NCBI GenBank assembly: GCA_963777755.1
Contig: CAVZSC010000025.1
Coordinates: 248,001 to 312,000, forward strand
Length of the DNA stretch: 64,000 nucleotides
Direction: 5' to 3'
Source of the DNA: DATFWC01 sp963777755
GTDB lineage: Bacteria; Pseudomonadota; Alphaproteobacteria; Rhizobiales; Xanthobacteraceae
Part shown: positions 9,521-18,571 of the stretch, in pieces
Position numbering within the stretch: the first letter of the stretch is position 1
Layout: every line of letters begins with the position of its first letter
Notes under the pieces: generated by a model
The model's input: only the letters and a program-made list of their open reading frames with translations
Told to the model about the DNA's origin: nothing
Databases searched by the model: none
Program-made: the position numbers and the translations under genes

Positions 9521-9560
9521 CGCAGCGCACGGCTCTCAATTATTGACTTCGTGCGCTGCG
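9521..9560 (-). terminator. Hairpin 3' of the hydrolase gene
   Basis: Perfect 11-bp inverted repeat CGCAGCGCACG / CGTGCGCTGCG with an 18-base loop, starting 19 bases after the stop of the minus-strand hydrolase at 9579. No T-tract follows, so it may act as a transcript-end stabiliser rather than a classical terminator. Confidence 0.35.
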
Positions 9561-9578
9561 CGGCATCGGCGTGCGAGA

Positions 9579-10487
9579 TCAGAGTCCTGAACGTTTCGAA
9601 ATGAATTCGAAAAGGGTGGCGCTGAATGCCGCCGGGTTGGCGCTAGGCGCATTATGAACGAGATTGGGAAAGCTCACCTGCTGAGCTCCCGGCACGCATT
9701 TGCCGACGCCTTCGTTGATCAGCTTGTAGTAGGCGTGCGTTTTCTCGCCATGCGTAACCAGCGTCGGCCGGGTGAACGTCCTCAGTGCATCGCACGTGAT
9801 GGCCGGCGGGGGCGCACCTCCGAACAGCAGCGGGGCGGTTCGCGCGTTGTCGAGTAACATCTTCTGCGTCGCCTCCGGCAAGCGGTCGAACCCACCCGGC
9901 CCGAGTTGATACACGCCTTCCATGAATATCCGGGTGGTCCGAATGGGGTCACCGGCCGTGTTGGCCGCGATTGCCGCCGAGGTGAACTTTTGCCGATCTT
10001 CGCGTGCTGCTTTGCCCTCCGGGCTGTCTGCCGGTAGCACGGAGAGGAGGGCCGGCTCGTGCAGCGTGAGGGTGCGGACCAGGGCCGGATTTTTCAGCGC
10101 CGCGGCCATCCCCACCCCACCGCCGCGGGACCTGGTGACGAGATGGACCGGTCCGGCGTTGAGCGACGTGATAAACTTGGCGAGATCGTCGGCGTCAGTC
10201 TGGATACTGAAGTTCTTGCCGTCGTCGGGCCATGGCTCGGTGCCGAAATAGCGCTGGGTGTAGGCGATGAACCGATATCGCTTCGCGACCTCCTCCCGGA
10301 TCGGCTCCCAAACGCGGAGGTCGGAAAACGCCCCATGAACCAAGACGATGGGCTCCCCGGAGCCCTGCTCCACATATGTGAGGCGAACCCCGTCGACACC
10401 TATGACCTTGGTTAGCGGGGCTGACGTTGCGTTGGACGACAGTGCAATGGATAACAGCAAAGAGGCGAGGACCGGCAAGCGGACCAT
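9579..10487 (-). CDS. Secreted alpha/beta hydrolase
   Basis: 302 residues. An N-terminal signal peptide (MVRLPVLASLLLSIALSSNATSA) predicts export to the periplasm. The fold is visible from YVEQGSGEPIVLVHGAFSD (oxyanion HG) onward. The nucleophile elbow is TRSRGG, an unusual form of GxSxG with Thr and Arg before and Arg after the Ser. The catalytic His is probably in FPNLVHNAPS. AGGAGGT lies six bases before the ATG. Substrate unknown. The gene stands alone between the broken kinase and an ABC exporter operon on the other strand. Confidence 0.87.
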   Translation of the reverse strand: MVRLPVLASLLLSIALSSNATSAPLTKVIGVDGVRLTYVEQGSGEPIVLVHGAFSDLRVWEPIREEVAKRYRFIAYTQRYFGTEPWPDDGKNFSIQTDADDLAKFITSLNAGPVHLVTRSRGGGVGMAAALKNPALVRTLTLHEPALLSVLPADSPEGKAAREDRQKFTSAAIAANTAGDPIRTTRIFMEGVYQLGPGGFDRLPEATQKMLLDNARTAPLLFGGAPPPAITCDALRTFTRPTLVTHGEKTHAYYKLINEGVGKCVPGAQQVSFPNLVHNAPSANPAAFSATLFEFISKRSGL

Positions 10488-10664
10488 GGCTACCTCCTGT
10501 CTTTACTGGCTTCCCTCCCCGGCTGTTCGTCTTAAATCTTTTGGTCGGGGGTGCGCACACATTAGCCCGAATTTATGGTCCAGGGAACCGGATCTGGTGT
10601 CGGCTCGATGCAAGAAATCGCCTATTTTATTTGACTTTTCGACGGAAGGCCGAGGCCTAAACCC

Positions 10665-10917
10665 GCGCGCCAGTGACGCAGGCGCGCGCGCCCTCGCGGC
10701 GCTCCACCACGGCGGCTTCGACCTTGTAGTCGCGACTGCCGCTCCTTGCTCCGCGTCGGTGGCTTCCGGACAGCGCCCTCGGCGAGCCGGGATGGCGGTA
10801 AGCATTCCTGCAATTTGAGAACAAAGTTTTCGGAAATCAGAAAAAATGCCTGCCTCCGGCTGCCCGCGGCGACCGGCGGGATGCACGCCTGCGGCATCGG
10901 CGGAGGCTCGCCGATGG
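10665..10917. repeat. Dispersed 250-280 bp repeat, copy 2
   Basis: Second copy of the repeat at 3641-3922, same orientation and about 30 bases shorter because of internal gaps. It sits about 100 bases upstream of the ABC permease start and could supply leader or promoter DNA. The open frame from 10846 into the permease runs through it but gives a proline- and cysteine-rich leader unlike any permease N-terminus. Confidence 0.7.
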
Positions 10918-11016
10918 AACAACCCTCTCCCGAGATGGTTAACGCTGCCGATCCAGGGCGGCAGCATCGAAGGCATCGATGATCAGGCACGTCGCCCCCA
11001 TGACGGATCACGCGGC

Positions 11017-12150
11017 ATGCCGCTGACCCTGAAACTCGCCTATCGCAACCTGCTGCACGACCGGCTTCGCTTCGGCGCGACCCTCGTGGGCATCGTGTTC
11101 TCGATCGTGCTGATCGCCGTGCAGATGGGCCTTTTTCTCGGCTTCGAGCGGATGGTGACGACGCTGATCGATCACGCGTGGGCCGATCTGTGGATCGTGC
11201 CGCCCGGCACCAAGTCTTTCGAGGATCCGGCGCTGCTCGACGAGCGCAAGCGGTTCCGCGCACGCGCGATCAATGGAGTGGCCGACGCCACCCCCGTGGT
11301 GATCGGCTTTGCCGATTGGCGCATGCCGAGCGGCGGCGTCACGCCGGTCATCGTCGTCGGCTCGGATTTGCGGACCAAGGGGTTGCCGCCCTGGAATCTG
11401 GTCGAGGGTCGCCTCGATGCGCTCGCGATGCCCGATGCGGTCGCGGTGGACCGCTCCTATCTGGAGCGCCTCGGCATTTCCGGGCTCGGCGCAACGGCCG
11501 AAATCCGCCGGCAGAAGGTTCAGGTCGCGGCGCTCACCGACGGCATCCGCTCGTTCACCACCACGCCCTACGTGTTCATGGATCTCGATCGGGCGCGAGC
11601 GCGCACCGGCGTTTCGGCCGACCAGGCGGCGTTTTTCCTCGCCCGGCTCGCGCCCGAGGCCGACGTCGAAGCGGTGCGTCGTCGTCTCCTGGCACGGCTC
11701 TCTGGCGTCGAGGTCCTCACCCCCGCCGAGTTCCGCAGCCGCAGCCGCTCGTTCTGGCTGTTCGGCACGGGCGCCGGCGTCGCCTTGTTTGCCGGCGCCC
11801 TGCTCGGCGTCATCGTCGGCACCGTCGTGGTCGCCCAGACCCTTTATGCCAGCACCAAGGACCATCTCCACGAGTTCGCCACCCTGCGGGCGCTCGGATC
11901 GTCCAGCCGCTACATCTATCGGGTCATCATCGCACAGGCGCTCATCAACGCCGTGCTCGGCTTCACCGTTGCCGCCGCGATCGGCGCCGTCGTCATGCGC
12001 GCGACCGCGGCGACCGCGTTGCCGATCGTCCTGACGGGGGAGCTGATGCTCGGGCTGTTCATTCTCACCGTCGTCATGTGCGTCGTGTCCGCCATCGCGG
12101 CCATCATGCAGGTGATGCGGATCGATCCCACCATGGCGTTTGCGACATGA
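11017..12150 (+). CDS. ABC transporter permease, FtsX/DevC-like
   Basis: Membrane subunit of a three-gene exporter. From the ATG at 11017 the protein is 377 residues and begins MPLTLKLAYRNLLHDRLRFG, the typical DevC start. An open frame reaches back to 10846 but crosses repeat DNA. The first membrane segment is near residues 20-45 (LVGIVFSIVLIAVQMGLFLG). A periplasmic domain of roughly 200 residues follows, then three C-terminal membrane segments of the FtsX domain (ALFAGALLGVIVGTVVVAQT, the ALINAVLGFTVAAAIGAVV region, LMLGLFILTVVMCVVSAIAA). The motif HEFATLRALGSSS, a likely coupling region, lies between the first two of these. It overlaps the ATPase gene by 4 bp (ATGA), indicating co-translation. 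Confidence 0.9.
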   Translation: MPLTLKLAYRNLLHDRLRFGATLVGIVFSIVLIAVQMGLFLGFERMVTTLIDHAWADLWIVPPGTKSFEDPALLDERKRFRARAINGVADATPVVIGFADWRMPSGGVTPVIVVGSDLRTKGLPPWNLVEGRLDALAMPDAVAVDRSYLERLGISGLGATAEIRRQKVQVAALTDGIRSFTTTPYVFMDLDRARARTGVSADQAAFFLARLAPEADVEAVRRRLLARLSGVEVLTPAEFRSRSRSFWLFGTGAGVALFAGALLGVIVGTVVVAQTLYASTKDHLHEFATLRALGSSSRYIYRVIIAQALINAVLGFTVAAAIGAVVMRATAATALPIVLTGELMLGLFILTVVMCVVSAIAAIMQVMRIDPTMAFAT

Positions 12151-12842
12151 GCGAAACTGTCATCGAGGCGGTCGAGGTCACGAAGACCCTCGGCAGCGGC
12201 GCGGGCGAGGTGCAGGCGCTCAAAGGCGTGAGCCTGTCGGTCAAGGGCGGCGAGCTCGCCCTGCTGATGGGGCCGTCCGGCAGCGGCAAGACGACCTTGC
12301 TGTCCATTCTCGGATGCATGCTGACGCCGACGTCCGGGACGGTTCGGGTCGCCGGCCGCCCGACCGATGGCGCGGGCCCCGAGGAGCTGGCGGCGCTCAG
12401 GCGCGACACTGTCGGCTTCGTGTTTCAATCGTATCATCTGTTCCCGACGCTCGACGCCACCGACAACATCCGCCTGGCGCTGGACGTGCGCGGCGAGCGC
12501 AACCGGCGCGCCGTCGCCAGGGCGAAGGAGGCGCTGGCCAAGGTCGGCCTGTCGCACAAGGCGCGCGCCTACCCGCGCGAGCTCTCGAGCGGCGAGCAGC
12601 AGCGCGTGGCGATCGCCCGTGCTATCGTCGGCGACGTTTCGGCGTTTCTCGCCGACGAGCCGACCGCCGCACTGGACGGCGAAAACGGCCGGGTCGTCAT
12701 GACGATCCTCGCCGACATCGCCAAGGATCCGTCGCGCGGGGTGCTGGTGGTGACGCACGATCCGCGCCTTCTGCCTTTTGCCGATCGCGTGATTCATATC
12801 GAGGACGGGCGCATCGTCCGCGAGGAGCCGGGCGGTGCGTAG
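12147..12842 (+). CDS. ABC transporter ATP-binding protein, DevA/LolD-like
   Basis: 231-residue ATPase driving the exporter. Walker A is GPSGSGKTT, the Q-loop is FVFQSYHLFPTL, Walker B is FLADEPTAALD and the H-loop is VVTHDPR. The signature reads LSSGEQQR rather than LSGGQ, a variant common in the MacB/LolD/DevA group. Start and stop fit the operon: the ATG overlaps the permease stop, and the membrane-fusion gene follows after 49 bp. Confidence 0.93.
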   Translation: MSETVIEAVEVTKTLGSGAGEVQALKGVSLSVKGGELALLMGPSGSGKTTLLSILGCMLTPTSGTVRVAGRPTDGAGPEELAALRRDTVGFVFQSYHLFPTLDATDNIRLALDVRGERNRRAVARAKEALAKVGLSHKARAYPRELSSGEQQRVAIARAIVGDVSAFLADEPTAALDGENGRVVMTILADIAKDPSRGVLVVTHDPRLLPFADRVIHIEDGRIVREEPGGA

Positions 12843-12891
12843 CCCGCGGACTCGGCCCCGCGCTGCCTCGAGCTGACCGGGGAGACCCCCG

Positions 12892-13944
12892 ATGTTGCGA
12901 AGGACCTGGCTGCGTATCGTTCTGGCGCTCAGCAGCGTGGCTGTCGTCCTCGCGTTCGGCGCATTGGTGATGCGGCAGCAGTCGGCAACGCATGCAGAAC
13001 GCCGCGCCGCCGAATCCGACCTGCAGTGGCACGCGGTCGCCCCGGGGCGGGTCGAGCCGCGCTCGGGCACGGTCAAGATCGCCGCGACCGTCGTCGGGCT
13101 CGTCAGCGAGGTGCTGGTCAAGGCCAACGACACCGTATTCGCCAGTGAGCCCTTGCTCAGGCTCGACGATGCCGAGGCGCGGGCGCGGCTTGCCGCGGCG
13201 GACGCGGAGGTCGCGCTGCGCGAGCGCCAGCGCGACAGCCGATCCGGTTCGAGTCGCGCACAGAGCCGGCGCGACGCCGAGGATGCGCTGAGCGAAGCCG
13301 AGACCGACGTGTTCGAGGCGCGCTCCGCGCTCGATTCCGCAGCGGCGCGACGCCGCACAGGCGGCGCGTCGGACGCCGATGTCGATGCCGCTCGCGCCGC
13401 CGTGGCGCGGGCGCAGGAGCGCCGCCAGGCGCGCGCGGCCGCGCTCGGAAAGATCGAAGCCGACGGGCCGCTGCCGAGCCAGTCCGAGGCTCAGCTGACC
13501 ATCGCACGCGCGCAGCGGGCGGTGGCGCGGACGGCCGTCGACAAGATGACGATCCGTGCGCCGCTTGCCGGCACCGTGCTGCAGGTCAACGTCAACGCGG
13601 GTGAAACGGCGGCCCCGTCCTCCGCGCAGCCGCTCATGCTGATCGCCGACGTCTCGACCTTGATCGTGCGCGCGGAGCTCGACGAGCGCGATGTGGCGGG
13701 CGTGAGGGTCGCCCAGCCGGTCGTGGTCCGCGCCGCCGCCTTCGCCGGCCGCGATTTTCCCGGCAAGGTCGCCTCGGTCGCGCCGCTCGCCGAGCCGGCG
13801 CGCATCAAGGCGCGGGAAGCGCACATCCTGAGCGATTTCGACGTCGTCGAGGTACGGATCGATCTGGAGCGCGCCGGACCGCTCACGTCGGGCATGAAGG
13901 TCGACGTGTTCTTCCGCCGGAGCGAAACCGCGCAACAACAGTAA
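12892..13944 (+). CDS. Membrane fusion protein (HlyD/DevB-like) of the ABC exporter
   Basis: 350 residues. An N-terminal anchor (residues 7-26) is followed by a biotinyl-lipoyl-like half (GTVKIAATVVGLVSEVLV) and a long alanine/arginine-rich coiled-coil hairpin (about 100-200). The second lipoyl half is TIRAPLAGTVLQVNVNAGE, followed by a beta-barrel ending GMKVDVFFRR. It is expected to span the periplasm and link the FtsX-like permease to an outer-membrane channel, which is not encoded here. GGGGAGA precedes the ATG. Gene order permease-ATPase-MFP is inverted relative to DevBCA. The exported substrate (glycolipid, peptide or other) cannot be told. Confidence 0.9.
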   Translation: MLRRTWLRIVLALSSVAVVLAFGALVMRQQSATHAERRAAESDLQWHAVAPGRVEPRSGTVKIAATVVGLVSEVLVKANDTVFASEPLLRLDDAEARARLAAADAEVALRERQRDSRSGSSRAQSRRDAEDALSEAETDVFEARSALDSAAARRRTGGASDADVDAARAAVARAQERRQARAAALGKIEADGPLPSQSEAQLTIARAQRAVARTAVDKMTIRAPLAGTVLQVNVNAGETAAPSSAQPLMLIADVSTLIVRAELDERDVAGVRVAQPVVVRAAAFAGRDFPGKVASVAPLAEPARIKAREAHILSDFDVVEVRIDLERAGPLTSGMKVDVFFRRSETAQQQ

Positions 13945-14177
13945 CCAAAAAAGCCCGGTCGATGAGTCGCTTAGACCTCGTCTGCCGCGTGGCGAGCGCC
14001 GTTGCCGGCCTCGATCTCGCCGGCGCCGTTGCGTCGAGCCGCTCGTCCGCGACGAGGCCGCGAGGCGTGAGATCTTCGGCCTGAGCGCCCTCGTCGTATG
14101 TTGTCCGATTGCTCTTAGGAGTTGCATCGGCTTGATTTTCAGGTAAATTGGTCGGCGACAATTTGCGAGGTGCTGGA

Positions 14178-15836
14178 ATGTTCCGCATACGAACCGCCCT
14201 CCTGGCACTGGCGTGCCTCTCCCTATGGTGGGGCCAGGAACCGGTTACTGAATCCAAAGCCGAAGGCTCCGTGAAGAGAGCAGCCGCCGTTCTGACCTGC
14301 GATACGACAACCACGCCTCCTCCGGATTCCAATTTCCCAAAGGGATTCGACTACCCACAGCAAGTCCAGAGCTGGGTGAAGCAAGGCAACGGCGACCGCA
14401 TGCGCTTGCACGGATGGTGCCTTTTCGCCGGCCTGAACCAGGTTACCAAACCCAACGGGCCGCTCCACTGGCAGAGTTGGAAAACCTCCACCCAGGCTTT
14501 TCCCAATCAGTACAATCCCTGGAAAGGCGTCGGAGGGGCAGCCCTGCCCCAGCGGCCTGCTCCGCTGAATTCCCGGAACCTTGCCAACGCAAAACTCGGC
14601 GGCCCCAACGCCATCAATAATCCACCACCTGTGTACCCGATCAACGCCGCGGTTGCGAACAAATATCCCGCTTGCCGCCAGCCAATTCCTGGCCATGCCA
14701 ACTGGTATCAGCTCAAGGACGGCGTTCACATGCAGAGCAACGGGGATATCATGGTGGCCGGTGTGATCTACAACGATGCCGCCATCAGGCATATTATCGG
14801 AACGCGCCTTTACAACGCCGTCACCCTCAATGGCCTTTTACCCAAGGACGCGACTAGCCCACCGAACGCCATCCCCTGGTTCCCCGCTTCTTCCATTGTT
14901 CTCAAGCCGATGTTCTGGCCGGTCAGGAAAGGTGGGTTCACGGCTCTGCCCGTCTGGGATTGGGATGCCCATAAACCCGGCTCCCCGGCCGATGGCAAAT
15001 ACGCGGGCTACGAAATTCAGTCGCTCTGGACCCGCGCTGTCGCCATTACCGACCTTCCCAACCCGAAACCGCCCCCGACGATCCAGTACCTCCATGGAGT
15101 TTACGACAGCACGGGCACCAAACTGATAGGGCCCGTCACCTACAACAACACGACACAGATTTCACCTCCGGCCTTCCAGGTGGTCTCCGTCAACGACTTC
15201 TACCATCGCCAATTGAACCAGACCGAACTGAGGGAGCTTTCCACGTGTGACCGCGCCTTGCTGGATGCGTCCGCCTACTGGGCCTACAACCGAGCTTTTG
15301 AGCCCGGCGACTATGTCGTCCTTGTCGCCATGCACATCATGACGAAGGAGCAGCAGGACTGGACTTTTCAATCGCTGTGGTATCACCCCGACGCCGACAA
15401 GTCCGACACGTGCCGCTATTGTCAGAGTCGGCCCACCAACCTCACGGACAAAACGTTCCGGCATTACCTTCTCACCACCACCTACGGCACGACGCAGCAG
15501 ACAGGGAACAACAACTATTACTCTCCTCCCAACACGCAACCCGGGGCGGCCATCTGGCCGGTCGCCTACAATCCCTACATCGAGCTGGCCGCGTCGCACC
15601 CCATCACCACCAACTGCATGAACTGCCATCACCGGGCTGCCTGGCCGCCGCTCGCGTCTCAGGACAAGCCCGACATGGGCCGCACCTCCTCCTACCTGCA
15701 GGAGACACCGCCCAATCCGAATGTGTTGGAGGTCTATCCGTGGAACGCGTCGATCTTCAATGGCCTGCTTACGCTCGACGCGATGTGGGCCGTGAGCGAC
15801 CGGGGCGGCTATCCGCGGAGCTCAACAAGGAGGTAA
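14178..15836 (+). CDS. Secreted protein with one CxxCH haem-type motif, family not recognised
   Basis: 552 residues from the ATG at 14178 (an upstream frame start at 14148 is less likely). A signal peptide (FRIRTALLALACLSLWWG) predicts export. The mature protein is rich in Trp, Tyr, Asn and Pro. Near the C-terminus, NCMNCHHRAAWPP contains a single CxxCH and TCRYCQSRP lies about 70 residues earlier, so a covalently bound haem c or a metal site is possible. It may be a periplasmic cytochrome-like oxidase or binding protein; I cannot name a family. GAGG lies upstream of the start. Codon use is less GC-biased than in neighbours and the gene stands alone, which fits transfer. Confidence 0.75.
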   Translation: MFRIRTALLALACLSLWWGQEPVTESKAEGSVKRAAAVLTCDTTTTPPPDSNFPKGFDYPQQVQSWVKQGNGDRMRLHGWCLFAGLNQVTKPNGPLHWQSWKTSTQAFPNQYNPWKGVGGAALPQRPAPLNSRNLANAKLGGPNAINNPPPVYPINAAVANKYPACRQPIPGHANWYQLKDGVHMQSNGDIMVAGVIYNDAAIRHIIGTRLYNAVTLNGLLPKDATSPPNAIPWFPASSIVLKPMFWPVRKGGFTALPVWDWDAHKPGSPADGKYAGYEIQSLWTRAVAITDLPNPKPPPTIQYLHGVYDSTGTKLIGPVTYNNTTQISPPAFQVVSVNDFYHRQLNQTELRELSTCDRALLDASAYWAYNRAFEPGDYVVLVAMHIMTKEQQDWTFQSLWYHPDADKSDTCRYCQSRPTNLTDKTFRHYLLTTTYGTTQQTGNNNYYSPPNTQPGAAIWPVAYNPYIELAASHPITTNCMNCHHRAAWPPLASQDKPDMGRTSSYLQETPPNPNVLEVYPWNASIFNGLLTLDAMWAVSDRGGYPRSSTRR

Positions 15837-15850
15837 CCCTGCGGGTTACC
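15832..15850 (+). terminator. Hairpin overlapping the stop codon of the CxxCH protein gene
   Basis: GGTAACCC-TGC-GGGTTACC is a perfect 8-bp inverted repeat with a 3-base loop. The TAA stop codon lies in its left arm. No long T-run follows. Confidence 0.4.
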
Positions 15851-16091
15851 TTCATCGGCTCGTCTGAACCTATCGCGGGCAGCGCAGGTCGGCGCAGGCG
15901 TTCGGCCGCAAGCGACCTGATGCTGGCGGGTTGGCTGGCGCCTCACCGTCGGCGTCGGTGTGAGGCCCTCGGTGGCGACGACATGACGCCGCCGGGTCGC
16001 CTCGCCGCGTTCTCTTGCCATTGGCCGGAGTCATTCCCATCTATTTCGCGGGAAGCAAGTTCCACGCTTCCCATCCCCTCAAATTTTACCG
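15851..16091. other. Intergenic stretch, nothing recognised
   Basis: Between the CxxCH protein and a small open frame. No recognisable gene, repeat or RNA. Confidence 0.4.
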
Positions 16092-16304
16092 TTGAAACCA
16101 GTCGCATGGCACTGTCATGGCGGAAAAAAGCCCTATCGCCACAAGCACGGCATTATCCCCGACGAGTGGTTCGAAAACGACCCCGGCCCGCCGGTCAAGT
16201 TGAGCCCGGCGGTGCGGGAACGGGATGATCAACTCGTCGAACGCGTGCACCGCGAGGCCGAGGCGTTGCGAAACAAAGAAAACGCCCCGCCGCTAATCGT
16301 CTAG
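16092..16304 (+). CDS. Small hypothetical protein (TTG start)
   Basis: 70-residue open frame opening with TTG. The composition is protein-like: HGIIPDEWFENDPGPPVKL, then a helical charged tail VRERDDQLVERVHREAEALR. No signal or membrane segment and no recognised family. No clear ribosome binding site. It may be a real small gene of the island or a fragment of a larger lost one. Confidence 0.3.
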   Translation: MKPVAWHCHGGKKPYRHKHGIIPDEWFENDPGPPVKLSPAVRERDDQLVERVHREAEALRNKENAPPLIV

Positions 16305-16551
16305 CTCGGGGTTGCCGCCCTTCTCCGACGAGACGCGGCGCCTTGCCGCTGTTGTCATAGAGACCCTAACGAGAAAACTTGCGTGACGTCATGATCAACG
16401 TCGTCGCGTGCTGAACGATCGCCGGCTGCCTTCACGACGGTCAAGGCGTCTAACCGATATTCGCGCACCATGAGCATTCTTAGATTCCCATGCTAGTATA
16501 GCACCAGGTGTATTTCGTGAGTCGCTGATCCAGTTTGGGGATAAACGAGGA

Positions 16552-17520
16552 ATGCCTGCGCGCCAGCAGCATTGGGTGCCACAATGCTATCTCAAGGGCT
16601 TCGCCGTTGAGCGGAAGAATACTCGGCAGGTCCAGGTCTTTGACCGCGAGACGGGCAGGACATTTGCGACGTCCACCCGCAACGTCGGCGGTGAACGTGA
16701 CTTCAATCGTATCGAGCTTGCTGGACATGAGCCGGATGCTTTTGAGAGCGGCATGGGAAAATTCGAGAGCGAACTCGCGCCGGCTCTCGACCGAATCATT
16801 CAGCGACAATCGATCTCCGATCAGGAGGATCGCACCTACCTGCTCAACTTGATCGGCCTCCTTGCCACCAGAAATCCGCGGCTGAGGGAGATATCGCGCG
16901 ACTTCCACGAACGGGTCTACAAACGCGTTCTATCGCTAATGACGGCGACACCGGAACGATGGGCTGCACAGGTCAAGAAGGCCGCTGCCGCTGGCTGCAT
17001 GTCCGAAACAGCCATCGAGCAATACGACAAGATCAGAGAGGGACTTGCCACGGATGCCTATCGGTGGGAACTCCCAACTGAGCGACATCTGGTGCAAGAG
17101 GTAGACAATCTCGATACAGTTCTCCCGCACCTGTTCGGTCGCCGATGGGTCTTGGCCAAGGCGCCGGATTCGTCCGGTGGATTCGTCACGTCGGACCATC
17201 CGGTCTGCCTTGTCTATTCTGATCCACCGGCCATCAAGGGGCAGGTCAGGCCAATTGGCTTCGGACTTGATCGCACGGAGGTGCTATTTCCAATCTCGAC
17301 TCGCCTCGCAGTCATTGGAGCGTTCGAGATCGAGGACGGCGAATATTACGCCAATGATGACATTATTGCTCACTTGAATGGCGCATTCATCGCGTACTCG
17401 CAGCGACAGGTCTACGCTCGCGATCTCCACTTCACTTACACTTTCGATGCTCAAAGCCCCCCGCGCAAGGCGTCTCGCCTAATCACTGACCGAAACTTTC
17501 TGCGGGTCAGATCCGATTGA
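16552..17520 (+). CDS. DUF4238 family protein
   Basis: 322 residues, cytoplasmic. The N-terminus ARQQHWVPQCYLKGFAVE matches the HYVPQxYLxxF opening of DUF4238. The conserved FVTSDHPVCLVY motif is in the middle, followed by LFPISTRLAVIG and a C-terminal AYSQRQVYARD. The biochemical role of the family is not established; members often sit in variable genome regions. The next gene starts 22 bp downstream on the same strand, so the two are probably one transcript. GC content is visibly lower than in the flanking chromosome. Confidence 0.8.
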   Translation: MPARQQHWVPQCYLKGFAVERKNTRQVQVFDRETGRTFATSTRNVGGERDFNRIELAGHEPDAFESGMGKFESELAPALDRIIQRQSISDQEDRTYLLNLIGLLATRNPRLREISRDFHERVYKRVLSLMTATPERWAAQVKKAAAAGCMSETAIEQYDKIREGLATDAYRWELPTERHLVQEVDNLDTVLPHLFGRRWVLAKAPDSSGGFVTSDHPVCLVYSDPPAIKGQVRPIGFGLDRTEVLFPISTRLAVIGAFEIEDGEYYANDDIIAHLNGAFIAYSQRQVYARDLHFTYTFDAQSPPRKASRLITDRNFLRVRSD

Positions 17521-17542
17521 AATCCGGTTTGGTGCACGCCCC

Positions 17543-18298
17543 ATGGATGAGCGCGAAAGCGGATCAAGACTGTCCGAACATGAAGTCCTTTTTCTCGACT
17601 TCATGGGCTTCTCCGACGCTGTAGAGCGATGGGCAGATGAGCAATTAGGTGAGGTTATCGACACACTGGAGAATCTTGCAAGCGTTCAATCAGCCTTCGA
17701 TGTTAGGGGCGAACTCCTGAGCGACGGTAGCTACAAGATCACCGGCCACGCTGAAGTCACGACGTTCGCGGACAACATAGTAGTAAGCTATCCATTTCTA
17801 ATTCAGGATCAATCAATCCCGGCCGAAGCCTGGCAAATTATACAAGGTGGATGGGCCGACATGGTTCGAAAACAGATGCAGAGGATCACAGCGGCTGTCG
17901 CTAAGGTGGGCCTTGACACCGGACTGCTGCTGCGTGGTGGATTAAGCTGCGGGAAGCTATATCACCACGGTCGCGTTGTGCTAGGGGAAGCAATGCTGGA
18001 TGCCTACCGGATAGAGCGCCATATAGCAAAAATGTCGCGTGTTGCAGTCTCCCCACGCATCGTAGGTGACGAACGCCTGTTCATTGACACGGATGGCGTC
18101 CGATGTCTGGATCATATGACCGATCTGATGATGTTGGCCGACGAGCGACACGGCAGCGCGTTGGCTTGGGCGGAAGATCGGTTGAGCTACTCTTTGGCCA
18201 CAGCGGCATCTCTCGACCGGCGCGGTCTAACCAAACAGGCGGCGAAATGGAACGACTTCGCTGGAAGGCTCAGAGACGTGGCAGACAGATGGGATTAA
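17543..18298 (+). CDS. Nucleotidyl-cyclase-like domain protein
   Basis: 251 residues, no signal or membrane segment. The order of motifs resembles the class III cyclase fold: LFLDFMGFSDAV (Asp19, first metal-site Asp), TTFADNIVVSYPF (Asp77, second metal-site Asp), then LLRGGLSCGKLYHHGRVVLG and EAMLDAYRIE at the place of the dimer/substrate region. This is pattern-based; substrate-specifying residues cannot be assigned, and it could be a catalytically inactive relative. It follows the DUF4238 gene by 22 bp. Pairing of a cyclase-like protein with an uncharacterised partner recalls nucleotide-signalling defence operons, but no known effector domain is visible. Confidence 0.6.
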   Translation: MDERESGSRLSEHEVLFLDFMGFSDAVERWADEQLGEVIDTLENLASVQSAFDVRGELLSDGSYKITGHAEVTTFADNIVVSYPFLIQDQSIPAEAWQIIQGGWADMVRKQMQRITAAVAKVGLDTGLLLRGGLSCGKLYHHGRVVLGEAMLDAYRIERHIAKMSRVAVSPRIVGDERLFIDTDGVRCLDHMTDLMMLADERHGSALAWAEDRLSYSLATAASLDRRGLTKQAAKWNDFAGRLRDVADRWD

Positions 18299-18314
18299 CT
18301 GCGCACTCAACAGC

Positions 18315-18416
18315 CTACCGCGCCCGCCACGCGAAATCTTTGCCCTTGCCAGCATCCCACACGCGGCGGAGCGCTTCCATCGCTTCCTCGCGCGTGGCCA
18401 CGTGGCCTTGGTGGAA
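18315..18416 (-). pseudogene. Remnant of a small conserved protein
   Basis: Reading upstream from a TAG at 18315 the frame gives FHQGHVATREEAMEALRRVW, the C-terminal pattern (Y/H)xATREAAM of small Rhizobiales hypothetical proteins. A TGA sits directly before FHQ, where a Trp would be expected. Only the tail is left. Confidence 0.35.
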
Positions 18417-18571
18417 TCAGGCCCGAGCGCGGAAGATAGCGGAAGAAACGGCGGTGCGCCGAGCACAGTCGACGATGCCGCGATGTTGATAAGTCGCGGC
18501 TCGCTCGGCAGTCGTCGCCCTGGTCGACCACGCGTGGTGATAAGCTCGCAATTCATCCACCGGGGGATGTG

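Noticed and set aside
10846..11016. N-terminal extension of the ABC permease
   Set aside because: It comes from repeat DNA and is Pro/Cys-rich; the DevC-like start is at 11017.
13945..14177. Possible small minus-strand gene between the exporter and the CxxCH protein
   Set aside because: A protein-like stretch (EDLTPRGLVADERLD) is visible but has no start, no ribosome site and runs into antisense sequence.
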